From contig NZ_MAYU01000024.1 of the NCBI RefSeq assembly GCF_001685025.1, forward strand, positions 268,033 through 332,032: a DNA stretch of 64,000 bases, given 5' to 3'. This DNA comes from Bacillus sp. FJAT-27225 (GTDB lineage: Bacteria; Bacillota; Bacilli; Bacillales; Cytobacillaceae). The notes below the pieces were generated by a model, which was not told the DNA's origin, made no database searches, and saw only the letters and a program-made list of their open reading frames with translations. Both the position numbers and the translations under genes were made by a program. Below are positions 29,166-37,832 of the stretch, one piece after another (within the stretch, counting starts at the first letter, position 1; every line of letters begins with the position of its first letter).

Positions 29166-29639
29166 ATGACAATAAAGCTAGAGTGGTATAAGGAAACTTT
29201 TAAACAGGAAATCGAAACATATAACCTGCCCCAGGATCAGCAAAGGTTCACAGCGATGCCTAAAGAGGCACTAAAAACCTGTGAAAAGGAACCGGACAGG
29301 CATCCAGTCGTTATCTTATCTGATGGAGATTTGGCTGGCTTTTTCGTTCTCCATGAGGGCGAGGACATCAGACATATTGACGGATCGGGGAACGCCATTT
29401 TACTAAGAGCTTATTCAATAGACAGCCGCTTTCAAGGAAAAGGTATAGCAGGCCGTTCGCTGGTTCTGCTTCCATCCTTCGTGAAAAAGCACTTCCCAAA
29501 TAAGGAAGAAATTGTCCTTGCCGTCAATCATGCCAATCCTGTTGCACAGCATGTGTATACTCAGGCAGGTTTCGAGGACCGGGGGAAGAGGATTATCGGC
29601 AGGATGGGCGAACAATATATTCTCCACTTATCTCTTTAA
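29166..29639 (+). CDS. GNAT family N-acetyltransferase
   Basis: This 157-residue protein has the GNAT fold: strands with HEGEDIRHIDGSG, the acetyl-CoA loop SRFQGKGIAGRSL (Q-G-K-G-I-A motif) and the C-terminal NHANPVAQHVYTQAGFED block. The substrate is unknown. ATG 29166 has AGGGGAT upstream and starts a normal N-terminus; an open extension to 29136 lacks a ribosome site. It is a single gene. Confidence 0.88.
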   Translation: MTIKLEWYKETFKQEIETYNLPQDQQRFTAMPKEALKTCEKEPDRHPVVILSDGDLAGFFVLHEGEDIRHIDGSGNAILLRAYSIDSRFQGKGIAGRSLVLLPSFVKKHFPNKEEIVLAVNHANPVAQHVYTQAGFEDRGKRIIGRMGEQYILHLSL

Positions 29640-29735
29640 ACCTAGCAAATTCAGTGTCGGACTTTTCCTCCTTTTCTGAAAGATGACCGTCTGGTATACT
29701 ATTTCGTAAGGCGAAACAGTCGGGGAGGGAATTAG

Positions 29736-31340
29736 ATGTCACTTCTTACATATCCATTCTCATCAAGAAGGATGGCAACCGTGGCGCGAAACGGAATGGT
29801 TGCTACGTCACAGCCGCTTGCAGCACAGGCAGGTCTACAGATTCTGCAGCAGGGCGGAAATGCAATTGATGCCGCTATCGCAACAGCAGCTTGTTTGACC
29901 GTTGTTGAACCGACTTCCAATGGAATCGGGGGCGATGCATTTGCGCTAGTCTGGACAAAAGGGGAACTGCACGGACTTAATGCAAGCGGTCCGGCACCAC
30001 AATCCCTTTCAATTGAAATACTTAAGGAACTTGGCTATGAAAAAATGCCAGTTATGGGCTGGATTCCTGTAAATGTGCCTGGCATTCCATCTGCCTGGGC
30101 CGTATTATCGGAAGGATTTGGCCGGTTGCCTCTGACAGAGGTTTTAAAGCCTGCAATTGAATATGCAAGGAATGGTTATCCGATTTCCCCAATTCTCGGA
30201 AAGTATTGGGCAAAAGCATTTCAGGCATATAAAGCTAGAGCAACTGGACCCGAGTTTGAAGAATGGTTCCGTGTTTTTGCCCCGGATGGAAAGGCACCTG
30301 AAATCGGTGAAATGTGGAAGTCCGAAGATCATGCAAAAACGTTGCAGGAAATCGCAGAAACCAATGCGGAAAGCTTTTATAGGGGCAAGCTTGCTGAAAA
30401 AATTGCTGCCGCGTCGATTGAGCAGGGCGGCTTTTTAAGGAAAGAAGACCTTGCGTCTTACCGGCCGGAGTGGGTCAAGCCTATTTCAGTGAACTACAAA
30501 GGCTATGATATTTGGGAAATCCCGCCGAATGGACAGGGCCTTGTTGCTTTGATGGCGCTTAATATCTTAAAAGAATATACGTTTACTCACCGTGAAGATG
30601 CCGATGCTATCCATACTCAGCTTGAAGCGATGAAGCAGGCTTTTTCGGATGGAAAGACATACATAACCGATCAGAAAACGATGAAGGCCAATGTTGCTGA
30701 TCTTTTATCGGAGGATTTTTCAAAAGCGGCACGGGAAAAAATCAAACCGACAGCCCAAATTCCCGAACCAGGAACGCTCCCTAAAGGCGGCACAGTTTAT
30801 CTTGCAACAGCGGATGCTGACGGCAACATGGTATCGTTCATCCAAAGCAACTATATGGGCTTCGGTTCCGGAGTGGTTGTGCCTGGAACAGGCATCGCCC
30901 TCCAAAACCGCGGATATGATTTTTCCCTGGACCCTGAGCACGAGAACGCACTCGCCCCTGGTAAAAAAACTTACCATACCATCATCCCGGGATTTATCAC
31001 CAAAGATGGCGGGGCAGTCGGCCCATTTGGTGTCATGGGGGGCTACATGATGCCACAAGGACATGTACAGGTGGCTATGAATATGATTGATTTTGGAATG
31101 AATCCGCAGGCCGCCCTGGACGCGCCAAGATGGCAGTGGATTGAAGGGAAAAGGATTGAAGTTGAGCACGAATTTCCGAACCACCTTGTCCATCAGCTTG
31201 CGGAAAAAGGCCATCAAATAAGTGTTGCTTATGATTCCGGCCGCTTCGGGCGCGGACAGGTCATTGTCCGAAATCCCGAGACGGGCGTTTTGACTGGTGG
31301 AACAGAACACAGGACAGATGGAAGTATTGCCTGCTGGTAG
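29736..31340 (+). CDS. Gamma-glutamyltransferase, YwrD-like
   Basis: This Ntn-hydrolase of 534 residues cleaves or transfers gamma-glutamyl groups from glutathione-like substrates. The N-terminal motif GNAIDAAIATAACLTVVEPT and the nucleophile region GGTVYLATAD (Thr near residue 353, where the proenzyme cuts itself) are present. No signal peptide is seen, so it should be cytoplasmic, like YwrD of B. subtilis. pcp follows 12 bp later, so the two peptidase-type enzymes are likely co-transcribed for glutamyl/pyroglutamyl metabolism. Confidence 0.93.
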   Translation: MSLLTYPFSSRRMATVARNGMVATSQPLAAQAGLQILQQGGNAIDAAIATAACLTVVEPTSNGIGGDAFALVWTKGELHGLNASGPAPQSLSIEILKELGYEKMPVMGWIPVNVPGIPSAWAVLSEGFGRLPLTEVLKPAIEYARNGYPISPILGKYWAKAFQAYKARATGPEFEEWFRVFAPDGKAPEIGEMWKSEDHAKTLQEIAETNAESFYRGKLAEKIAAASIEQGGFLRKEDLASYRPEWVKPISVNYKGYDIWEIPPNGQGLVALMALNILKEYTFTHREDADAIHTQLEAMKQAFSDGKTYITDQKTMKANVADLLSEDFSKAAREKIKPTAQIPEPGTLPKGGTVYLATADADGNMVSFIQSNYMGFGSGVVVPGTGIALQNRGYDFSLDPEHENALAPGKKTYHTIIPGFITKDGGAVGPFGVMGGYMMPQGHVQVAMNMIDFGMNPQAALDAPRWQWIEGKRIEVEHEFPNHLVHQLAEKGHQISVAYDSGRFGRGQVIVRNPETGVLTGGTEHRTDGSIACW

Positions 31341-31352
31341 GAGGAGAACAGA

Positions 31353-31958
31353 ATGAAGAAATTGCTTTTAACAGGTTTTGAACCTTTCCTGGGATTCCCA
31401 ATTAATCCTACGGAAAGAATTGTTTCAGCCCTTAATGGACAGACAATTGGGGACTACAAGATTGTTGGTTTGCTTCTTCCGGTCGACTTCAGTTCCGCGC
31501 CAAACCGAATTGTGGAAGAAGTACGCGGGCTTGGACCTGATGCTGTTATTTCGCTTGGGCTTGCTGCAGGAAGGAATGCTTTAACACCTGAACGGATTGC
31601 CATTAACTGCCGGGATGGAGCACCTGATAATAAAGGAGTGGCCCTGGAAGACGCACCAATCGCTGAAGGCGGGCCTGATGGTTATTTTTCAAGCCTGCCA
31701 ATTCGGACGATGGTCAATGTGCTAAAGGAAAACGGCTATCCCGCCGAAATTTCAAACTCGGCAGGAACGTACCTTTGCAATAACGTGATGTATTCGGTCC
31801 TGCATGAGCTCACAGTATCAGGCAGGACAATTCCCGCAGGATTCATTCACATTCCAGCCTCCCACGAGCTAGCCATTTCCGGAAAAAAAGCGATGCCTTC
31901 CTGGAGCGAATCGGATCTTCTTGAAGCTGTAAAAATAGCGATTAACTGTTTAGAATAA
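31353..31958 (+). CDS. pcp: Pyroglutamyl-peptidase I
   Basis: This cysteine peptidase removes N-terminal pyroglutamate from peptides. The 201-residue product has the family start LLTGFEPFLGFPINPTE, the active-site Glu in TPERIAIN, the Cys in AGTYLCNNVMY (about residue 144) and the His in FIHIPAS. A TAGGAGGAG site precedes the ATG. It lies directly behind the gamma-glutamyltransferase gene. Confidence 0.96.
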   Translation: MKKLLLTGFEPFLGFPINPTERIVSALNGQTIGDYKIVGLLLPVDFSSAPNRIVEEVRGLGPDAVISLGLAAGRNALTPERIAINCRDGAPDNKGVALEDAPIAEGGPDGYFSSLPIRTMVNVLKENGYPAEISNSAGTYLCNNVMYSVLHELTVSGRTIPAGFIHIPASHELAISGKKAMPSWSESDLLEAVKIAINCLE

Positions 31959-31966
31959 AGTAAAAG

Positions 31967-31999
31967 AAACCAGGGGAATCAGCTCTCCTGGTTTTTTAA
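31967..31999 (+). terminator. Terminator after pcp
   Basis: AAACCAGG and CCTGGTTT form a stem that extends into GGA/TCT, followed by six T. Confidence 0.9.
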
Positions 32000-32038
32000 A
32001 AAAAGGCTGTGTTAAGGGGTAGTATTGATTTTATAGGC

Positions 32039-32067
32039 GTTGATTGGAGCGGAAATTAACAATCAAC
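32039..32067 (+). repeat. Internally deleted copy of the 130-bp Bacillaceae repeat
   Basis: GTTGATTGGAGCGGAA is directly joined to ATTAACAATCAAC. In the full copies at 39955 and 41849 these two ends are separated by about 100 bp, bounded by GGAGCG at both inner edges. The scar keeps one GGAGCG, as a deletion between the two short direct repeats would give. The ends GTTGATTG and CAATCAAC are inverted repeats here. Confidence 0.7.
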
Positions 32068-32096
32068 TTTGACATAGCCAAAAAAGAGGGATAAAA

Positions 32097-32891
32097 GTGA
32101 ATGAACATATACAGGAAGTCCTTAAGCGGATTGAAGCGGAGTACAAGGTAAAGATTCTTTATGCTTGTGAGTCGGGAAGCCGTGCCTGGGGGTTTCCTTC
32201 AAAGGACAGCGACTATGACGTGCGGTTCATCTATATCCACGATAATGACTGGTACTTGTCTATCGACCAAAAACGGGAAGTAATTGAAATACCGCAGCAT
32301 GACTCTTTATCAATTCCTATTGACGAACTTCTTGATGTAAGCGGGTGGGAGTTGAGAAAGGCGCTAAGGCTATTCAGGAAATCCAATCCGCCGCTTCTTG
32401 AGTGGCTCCGTTCCGGTATCGTCTACTATGAAGCCGGAGCCGCTGCTGAAAAACTGAGGCAAATGAACGAGGCTATCTTTTCACCAGTGTCCGGTATCCA
32501 TCATTATCTGAATATGGCAAAAGGCAACTATCGGGAGTTCCTTCAGGGAGAAAGGGTTAAAATCAAAAAGTATTTTTATGTCCTAAGGCCAATCCTTGCG
32601 GCAAAATGGATCGAAAAATATAACACAGTCCCACCGATGGAATTCCAGACTCTTGTGGAAGATAGCCTGCCGCCCGGTGAGTTGTATGAAGAAATAAATA
32701 GTTTGCTTAAAAGGAAAATTGCAGGAGAGGAATTGGACTTGGAGCCAAGGGTCAACATTATCAATCAGTTTCTCGATAAGGAAATCCATTATCTTGCGGA
32801 ATTTGCAAGAACAGTAGATACCACCGTTCAGGACCCAACTGAGCAACTGGATCAGCTGTTCAGGGAGACGCTTGAGGAAGCGTGGGAATAA
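32097..32891 (+). CDS. Nucleotidyltransferase, RlaP/YcgL-like family
   Basis: This is a predicted polymerase-beta-type nucleotidyltransferase (264 residues). The active-site pattern GSRAWGF ... DSDYDVRFIY is intact with the catalytic Asp residues, and the C-terminal helical half is as in the RlaP (RNA-ligase-associated) group. The substrate is unknown. It starts with GTG behind AGAGGG. It is a single gene close to a repeat scar. Confidence 0.87.
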   Translation: MNEHIQEVLKRIEAEYKVKILYACESGSRAWGFPSKDSDYDVRFIYIHDNDWYLSIDQKREVIEIPQHDSLSIPIDELLDVSGWELRKALRLFRKSNPPLLEWLRSGIVYYEAGAAAEKLRQMNEAIFSPVSGIHHYLNMAKGNYREFLQGERVKIKKYFYVLRPILAAKWIEKYNTVPPMEFQTLVEDSLPPGELYEEINSLLKRKIAGEELDLEPRVNIINQFLDKEIHYLAEFARTVDTTVQDPTEQLDQLFRETLEEAWE

Positions 32892-33014
32892 GGAAAAGCA
32901 CAGGAGCATTAAGCAATTCGATAATGACTTATCGTTGAGAGAAAAAACATGAAGTTTGTGCACGCGTAGGCCTTGGGTAAGACAGTTATTAATGAAAAGT
33001 TATATTTTCTTAAA

Positions 33015-33061
33015 CAGAAATAAAAGAAAGGCAAAGCGCTGGGACTTTGCCTTTCTGTTAA
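33015..33061. terminator. Bidirectional terminator between the nucleotidyltransferase and oxidoreductase genes
   Basis: AGAAAGGCAAAG and CTTTGCCTTTCT form a 12-bp stem with an eight-base loop and A/T-rich flanks on both sides. Confidence 0.9.
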
Positions 33062-33062
33062 A

Positions 33063-34088
33063 TTACTTAGGAGATACTTCATAAGCCCGAAGAATAATTT
33101 CCATTGCTTTCTTGCCTTCCTCGCCATTGATAAGCGGCTCGGTATTGTTGTTGATTGCATCAATGAAATCTTTGTATAGAGGCGTATGGCCTTCACCATA
33201 AACGCTGTCAATATCGGTGTTGAGCTCTTCTTTATCGTAATCGCGCTCATCCGCAAACTGCCATGTTTTAATCTCATTTACAGCAAGTCCGCCGATAACA
33301 ACTGTACCTTTTTCACCAAAGATACTTAATGTTTCCTCAAGGTTCTTTGGATAGACTACCGCGCTGCCTTCAACAATGCCGATAGAGCCATTTTTGAAGC
33401 GAATCAAAATTGCCCCGAAATCTTCCATCTCAATATCACGGAGGAATGTTTCTCGTTCTGCATGAATTCGCTCAATTTCAGAGCCACCCAGCATCCATTG
33501 AAGCAGGTCGATATTGTGGATACACTGATTCATTAGCGTACCGCCATCGAGTTCCGCCGTTCCCCTCCAAGGAGCCTGCTTATAATAATTCATATCCCTT
33601 GTCCAAAGAATCCTTGCAGTTCCACTCATAATCCGGCCGAATCTGCCTTCTTCAATCGCCCTGCGGAGCTTTTGAATCGGCGGGTTGAACCTGTTTTGGT
33701 GAGAAACAGAAATTTTCTTTCCATGCTCTTTTGCAGCTGCAATAATAGCATCTGCATCCTCGACAGACAGGGCCATAGGCTTTTCAATCAATACATGCGC
33801 CCCGTGCTCAATGCAGTCAATCGCATGCCTTGCGTGGTAACCGCTTTCGGTTGCGATGGTGACAACGTCAATTTGCTCGTTTTTGAGCATCTCTATGTAG
33901 TCGGTGTATACCTTGACATTGGCATTTTCTATTTTCTCCTCATACTGGCCTTTCTTGTCAAGCGCCTTCTGTTCAACAACATCACTTACTGCAACAAGTT
34001 CAGCTTCCTGAATGTTATTGATAAGTGCTTCAATATGTTTGTAGGATATTCTTCCACACCCGAGTATGGCAAATCTCAATTTAGACAT
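33063..34088 (-). CDS. Gfo/Idh/MocA family NAD(P)-dependent oxidoreductase
   Basis: This is a sugar-type dehydrogenase of 341 residues. The N-terminal Rossmann motif AILGCGRISYKHIEAL and the catalytic EKPMALS (Glu-Lys-Pro) are present, together with the substrate-site GGTLMNQCIHNIDLLQWMLG. It most resembles UDP-N-acetyl-2-amino-glucuronate dehydrogenase/WlbA-like members, so a surface-sugar role is possible, but no sugar-nucleotide gene cluster surrounds it. A perfect AGGAGG stands six bases before the ATG. Monocistronic. Confidence 0.9.
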   Translation of the reverse strand: MSKLRFAILGCGRISYKHIEALINNIQEAELVAVSDVVEQKALDKKGQYEEKIENANVKVYTDYIEMLKNEQIDVVTIATESGYHARHAIDCIEHGAHVLIEKPMALSVEDADAIIAAAKEHGKKISVSHQNRFNPPIQKLRRAIEEGRFGRIMSGTARILWTRDMNYYKQAPWRGTAELDGGTLMNQCIHNIDLLQWMLGGSEIERIHAERETFLRDIEMEDFGAILIRFKNGSIGIVEGSAVVYPKNLEETLSIFGEKGTVVIGGLAVNEIKTWQFADERDYDKEELNTDIDSVYGEGHTPLYKDFIDAINNNTEPLINGEEGKKAMEIILRAYEVSPK

Positions 34089-34201
34089 AATAACCTCCTG
34101 TATTTTAGAAAGACTAATTTTGACGAAAAAAACCTACCGATATTGTATCAAATTATAAATTGAAAGGGAATTGGAGAGCATATTGGCGCAGTGGGCATAA
34201 G

Positions 34202-34231
34202 AAAACTCCCCTGTTCCGGCAGGGGAGCTCG
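34202..34231 (-). terminator. Terminator of the acidic protein pair (minus strand)
   Basis: CTCCCCTG and CAGGGGAG (34206-34213, 34220-34227) form a perfect stem. On the minus strand it is followed by TTTTCTT, right after the stop of the 34233-34565 gene. Confidence 0.88.
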
Positions 34232-34232
34232 T

Positions 34233-34565
34233 TTAAAAATCTCTGAACATCTGACGCCTTGGCCTTACTACTGGTTTTGGATTATCGGTATCATCAGACT
34301 CACTCTTATTCAGCAGCTCTTCCAGTTTCCTGACTGCAAAAGAAAACTCGTCGTTTGTCATTTCATTCTTTGCTAAAGATGAACAAAGCAGTGCATAGGC
34401 TATTGCCTTTGTGTCAATCTGGACGTTCACTTTCACATCAACCTTTGAGTTGCCACTATGACCAATGGCAGCATTGTTTTCATTTGTGTCCTTTGAAACT
34501 GATTCAAGCCTTTGTGAATCCTCATCATGATTATTTATCTCTTGTCTGAATCTTGGGCTGGCCAT
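34233..34565 (-). CDS. Acidic paralogue 1, unknown, SGN(A/S)K core motif
   Basis: The family is not recognised. The 110-residue product has the core IGHSGNSKVDVKVNVQIDT, shared in pattern with the two neighbouring genes (34598-35083 and 35294-35575), then a helical segment with ALLCSSLAKNEMTNDEF and a basic C-terminus (VVRPRRQMFRDF). ATG 34565 is chosen because GGGGGAAGAG lies upstream; further in-frame starts exist up to TTG 34601, which would overlap the upstream gene. The position near spoIIID suggests, but does not prove, a spore-surface role. Confidence 0.7.
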   Translation of the reverse strand: MASPRFRQEINNHDEDSQRLESVSKDTNENNAAIGHSGNSKVDVKVNVQIDTKAIAYALLCSSLAKNEMTNDEFSFAVRKLEELLNKSESDDTDNPKPVVRPRRQMFRDF

Positions 34566-34597
34566 ACTCTTCCCCCACATTCCTTGCCTATCCATTG

Positions 34598-35083
34598 TCA
34601 ATCATCAATGGATACATCTTGATCCTGGTCTAACTCTTGGCTTTGGTCTGCTTCTGCTCTTGTACGGACCTTTGCAACTGAATCAGCATCTACGCAGATG
34701 TCCAGGCAAATCTTTGCGTTACCACTCTTGCGGATTCTGGCAATGTTTTTATTAAAATCAATGTTTTTCGTTTCATTGTCATTATCCACATCGACTTCAT
34801 TTTCAAAATCGCTATCAATATCAATATCAACGTCGGAACGGCTCCTGGATTCAGAATCTCCGCGGCCAAATGAATTAAAGTTGCTGCTGCTTGATTCATC
34901 AAAATGACCACCAAAATTATGGTTATGGTCATGATCATGGTTACGGTCATGACCATGGTCATGGCCCTTGAATTCCTCTTCTCTTATGTTATGCCTTCTA
35001 TCTAGTCCTGGAAACCAGCCTTTCATTCTATTTCCTCCCTTATTTTTATTCCCGCCAAAATCGGGATACCACACATCGCTCAT
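34598..35083 (-). CDS. Acidic paralogue 2, His/Asp-rich, SGNAK core motif
   Basis: The family is not recognised. The 161-residue product begins MSDVWYPDFGGNKNKGG, then has a His/Asp stretch with alternating DHDHNH-type repeats (possible metal binding), a Ser/Arg block (ESRSRSDVDIDID) and the core ARIRKSGNAKICLDICVDAD. It ends in a Gln/Asp tail, DQDQDVSIDD. ATG 35083 has AAGGAGGAG at ideal spacing; the open frame further upstream has no ribosome site. It is co-directional with paralogue 1 and divergent from paralogue 3. Spore coat or exosporium is a guess. Confidence 0.75.
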   Translation of the reverse strand: MSDVWYPDFGGNKNKGGNRMKGWFPGLDRRHNIREEEFKGHDHGHDRNHDHDHNHNFGGHFDESSSSNFNSFGRGDSESRSRSDVDIDIDSDFENEVDVDNDNETKNIDFNKNIARIRKSGNAKICLDICVDADSVAKVRTRAEADQSQELDQDQDVSIDD

Positions 35084-35293
35084 ATATTTTCTCCTCCTTT
35101 CTCGCCGGTTTATAAGCAATATATTCCTAAACCCAAAAAGAGTATGGACAGCTGTAATGGATTTAGGTTTTTTTTTCATATTTTTAAAGTTAATTATTTT
35201 TTGATTTCCACGTTTGCACTAGGATATATGTCCATCCCAACTTTTAAACCGTTGAATAGACTGTCATTACCAATGGATAAGGAGGAAAGAAAA
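35084..35293. promoter_or_regulatory. Divergent promoter region between acidic paralogues
   Basis: 210 bp separate the divergent genes. TTTAAAG ... T-rich stretches and two AAGGAGG ribosome sites facing outward are seen (35093 on minus, 35280 on plus). I cannot pick out promoter boxes with confidence. Confidence 0.4.
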
Positions 35294-35575
35294 ATGGGTA
35301 AAGGTAATAATGGCGATAACGAGTCAAGAAGCAGATCCCGCGCAGATGTAGATTTGGATAATCGTGTGGATAACAGAACAGACGTTGAAAACGAAAATCG
35401 AGTAAAGAATAGGGACCATAACACCAATATCGCAAAAATTGAGGATAGCGGAAACGCTAAAATCGACCTTGATATCAGGGTAGATTCTGACTCCAAAGCA
35501 AAAGTCCGCGCCAGGGCAGATGCTGACCAGGACCAGGATGCCGATCAAGATTCAGATGTCGATATTGACTTCTAA
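35294..35575 (+). CDS. Acidic paralogue 3, SGNAK core motif
   Basis: The family is not recognised. The 93-residue, strongly charged product has ESRSRSRADVDLDNRVDN, then the core AKIEDSGNAKIDLDIRVDSD, KAKVRARADADQ and a DQDSDVDIDF tail. The Ser/Arg block, core and acidic tail follow the same order as in paralogue 2, so the two are duplicates. ATG 35294 lies behind AAGGAGG; the open frame upstream to 35144 is not used. No cysteine, signal peptide or membrane helix is present. Confidence 0.78.
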   Translation: MGKGNNGDNESRSRSRADVDLDNRVDNRTDVENENRVKNRDHNTNIAKIEDSGNAKIDLDIRVDSDSKAKVRARADADQDQDADQDSDVDIDF

Positions 35576-35580
35576 ACAAA

Positions 35581-35632
35581 GCGGGAGCACCTCCTCCCGC
35601 ATAAATCCGCCATGCCCATGGCGGATTTTTAG
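35581..35632 (+). terminator. Double-hairpin terminator after acidic paralogue 3
   Basis: GCGGGAG/CTCCCGC (35581-35600) is followed by AAATCCGCCAT/ATGGCGGATTT with TTTTT. Confidence 0.9.
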
Positions 35633-35980
35633 TTGTGTAAAGATGTGCGAAAAGGGGCAAAACAGTCCAATTTTTCGAAAAACTTCCTTGACCCCTTGTC
35701 CCTTGTGCATATTCGCCTATCCAAGCTAATAAACTGTTACAAACCTGTACAAGAGAGTGTTTGAGGTGAGGAGTCGTTTGAAGACAATATGTATTTAGCC
35801 ATAGATTTGATTAGACCATATAGGGTCAGAAAGCGAAGCGCTTTTTTATAAAGGGCGGATGCTTTCTGCCGCATCTTAATCCGGTGAAACCTGCCGGGGT
35901 GCGGAAGGCAGTATTTCGTCGAAGTGATAAGCGGGTCTCATTTCACACTTCTCACATCCAACTAAGGGAGGGCGAGTGGT
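35633..35980 (+). promoter_or_regulatory. Upstream region of spoIIID
   Basis: About 350 bp without a gene. A small stem AAAGCG-AAG-CGCTTT followed by six T (35830-35847) resembles a weak terminator or attenuator. Further GC-rich inverted pieces lie near 35853-35910. spoIIID is a sigma-E gene in B. subtilis, but I do not see convincing sigma-E boxes here. Confidence 0.4.
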
Positions 35981-36250
35981 GTGCACGATTACATCAAAGA
36001 GAGAACTATCAAGATTGGAAAGTATATCGTGGAGACGAGGAAAACAGTTCGCGTGATTGCGAAAGAATTCGGCGTATCCAAAAGTACAGTCCATAAGGAT
36101 TTAACCGAAAGGCTTCCAGAAATCAGTCCAGAGCTTGCAAACGAAGTAAAGGAAATCCTTGATTACCATAAGTCGATCCGTCATTTAAGGGGCGGCGAAG
36201 CAACGAAAATGAAGTACCAGAAGGAAGAAGAAGGCGAACCGGTCAAATAA
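35981..36250 (+). CDS. spoIIID: Sporulation transcription factor SpoIIID
   Basis: SpoIIID is a small DNA-binding regulator of the mother-cell programme, between sigma-E and sigma-K. The 89-residue product carries the helix-turn-helix VRVIAKEFGVSKSTVHKDL and the family C-terminus with HKSIRHLRGGEATK. It starts with GTG behind GGGAGGGCG. It is followed by mbl, as in B. subtilis. Confidence 0.97.
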   Translation: MHDYIKERTIKIGKYIVETRKTVRVIAKEFGVSKSTVHKDLTERLPEISPELANEVKEILDYHKSIRHLRGGEATKMKYQKEEEGEPVK

Positions 36251-36432
36251 ATAGCAACCACCAAACTTTTCAAATAAATCCCAGCTTCTTTTTTGTCCAT
36301 CTCAAGGCTTTTATTCTCGACAAACTTTTACAGAATTCTCCTGAAAAGGTATGGAAAACGGATTCGATATGATACAATAAACAATTAGGAAAGTATGTGG
36401 AAACCGTTTTTTCGAGGAGGATATTAGAAGCA

Positions 36433-37434
36433 ATGTTTGCAAGGGATATAGGGATTGATTTGGGAACGGCCAACGTGCTCATCCACGTAAAAGGTCGCGG
36501 AATCGTATTGAATGAGCCTTCTGTAGTTGCAATTGATAAAAATACAAATCGTGTCCTTGCCGTCGGTGAAGAAGCGCGCCGCATGGTTGGACGTACACCT
36601 GGGAATATTGTTGCAATCCGTCCGTTGAAGGATGGAGTGATTGCCGACTTTGATGTGACTGAAGCAATGCTGAAGCATTTTATTAACAAGCTGGATGTAA
36701 AAGGGTTTTTATCCAAGCCGCGCATCCTGATTTGCTGCCCGACGAATATTACAAGCGTCGAGCAAAAGGCGATTAAGGAAGCTGCCGAAAAAAGCGGCGG
36801 AAAGAAGATTTATCTTGAAGAGGAGCCAAAGGTTGCGGCAATTGGGGCGGGAATGGATATCTTCCAGCCAAGCGGCAATATGGTCGTAGATATTGGAGGA
36901 GGAACGACAGATGTAGCCGTCCTTTCAATGGGCGATATCGTGACGTCTTCCTCCATAAAAATGGCCGGTGATAAATTTGATATGGAGATTCTGAACTATA
37001 TCAAACGTGAATACAAGCTTTTGATTGGTGAACGGACTTCTGAGGATATTAAAGTCAATATCGCGACCGTCTTCCCTGGCTCACGCAACGAATCCATGGA
37101 TATCCGCGGCCGTGATATGGTCAGTGGCCTTCCTCGCACAATTACAGTCCATTCAACTGAAATCGAGCAGGCCCTTCATGAGTCGGTCGCAGTCATTGTC
37201 CAGGCTGCCAAGAGCGTTTTAGAGCGTACGCCGCCTGAACTTTCTGCCGACATCATCGACCGCGGCGTGATCCTGACCGGAGGCGGGGCACTGCTCCATG
37301 GTATTGACCAGCTGCTAGCCGAAGAATTGAAAGTACCGGTGCTGATTGCTGAAAACCCAATGGATTGTGTGGCGATTGGGACAGGCATCATGCTTGATAA
37401 TATCGATAAAATTGCCAGAAGGAAACTTGGATAA
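36433..37434 (+). CDS. mbl: MreB-like actin homologue Mbl
   Basis: Mbl is an actin-like cytoskeletal protein that guides sidewall synthesis with MreC/MreD and the elongation PBPs. The 333-residue length equals that of B. subtilis Mbl, and the ATPase motifs DIGIDLGTANV, DIGGGTTDVAV and LTGGGALLHGI are intact. ATG 36433 is chosen by family N-terminus MFARDIGID and GAGGAGGA upstream; the frame is open to 36397. In B. subtilis flhO-flhP follow; here they are missing. Confidence 0.95.
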   Translation: MFARDIGIDLGTANVLIHVKGRGIVLNEPSVVAIDKNTNRVLAVGEEARRMVGRTPGNIVAIRPLKDGVIADFDVTEAMLKHFINKLDVKGFLSKPRILICCPTNITSVEQKAIKEAAEKSGGKKIYLEEEPKVAAIGAGMDIFQPSGNMVVDIGGGTTDVAVLSMGDIVTSSSIKMAGDKFDMEILNYIKREYKLLIGERTSEDIKVNIATVFPGSRNESMDIRGRDMVSGLPRTITVHSTEIEQALHESVAVIVQAAKSVLERTPPELSADIIDRGVILTGGGALLHGIDQLLAEELKVPVLIAENPMDCVAIGTGIMLDNIDKIARRKLG

Positions 37435-37443
37435 TAGAACTTT

Positions 37444-37479
37444 GAGCCTGGATGGAACGATATCTGGGCTCTTTTTATT
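37444..37479 (+). terminator. Terminator after mbl
   Basis: GAGCC-TGGAT and ATCTG-GGCTC form a stem with a six-base loop region and TTTTTATT. Confidence 0.75.
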
Positions 37480-37832
37480 CAGGGGGAAATATAGTATAAA
37501 ATCAGGGAGCTACATTGTCTTCGGATAGTTAGATAGAGCTGCAGGAACATCTTGTTTGTCCGTATCAAGGATTAGCTGCTTAAGGGTTGTTCGTTCGAGT
37601 TATGGTTCCATTAAACTTGTTTCCGGGTTTAATTTGGGTGCATTAACCCCTGCTAAACTCCTTATAGTGCGGATGAAAATTGACAAAGACGGCGAGTTTC
37701 TCTGTTATTTAACAAAAAAAGCTGTTACATTTTGATTTTTTTCTTATAATAGAGATAAAAGGTACCAGTTTTTTTGCAAAAAAGGGCAGCTGGCTAACGT
37801 TTTTGCCTGTTTCCCGCCAAAAGGAGTCAATT
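37480..37832. other. Gap between mbl and the EpuA-like gene
   Basis: About 350 bp of non-coding DNA. TATAAT at about 37745 is the only clear -10-like box; the -35 is unclear. No repeat of the 52-bp type is present. Confidence 0.4.

Noticed and set aside
34690..34962. 90-codon hydrophobic frame overlapping acidic paralogue 2
   Set aside because: A shifted reading of the GAT/CAT repeats in the real gene; Met/Ile/Thr-only composition.
37560..37680. CATTAA words before the EpuA-like gene as another 52-bp array
   Set aside because: Spacing is 32 bp and the TATTGG/GAAACG skeleton is missing.
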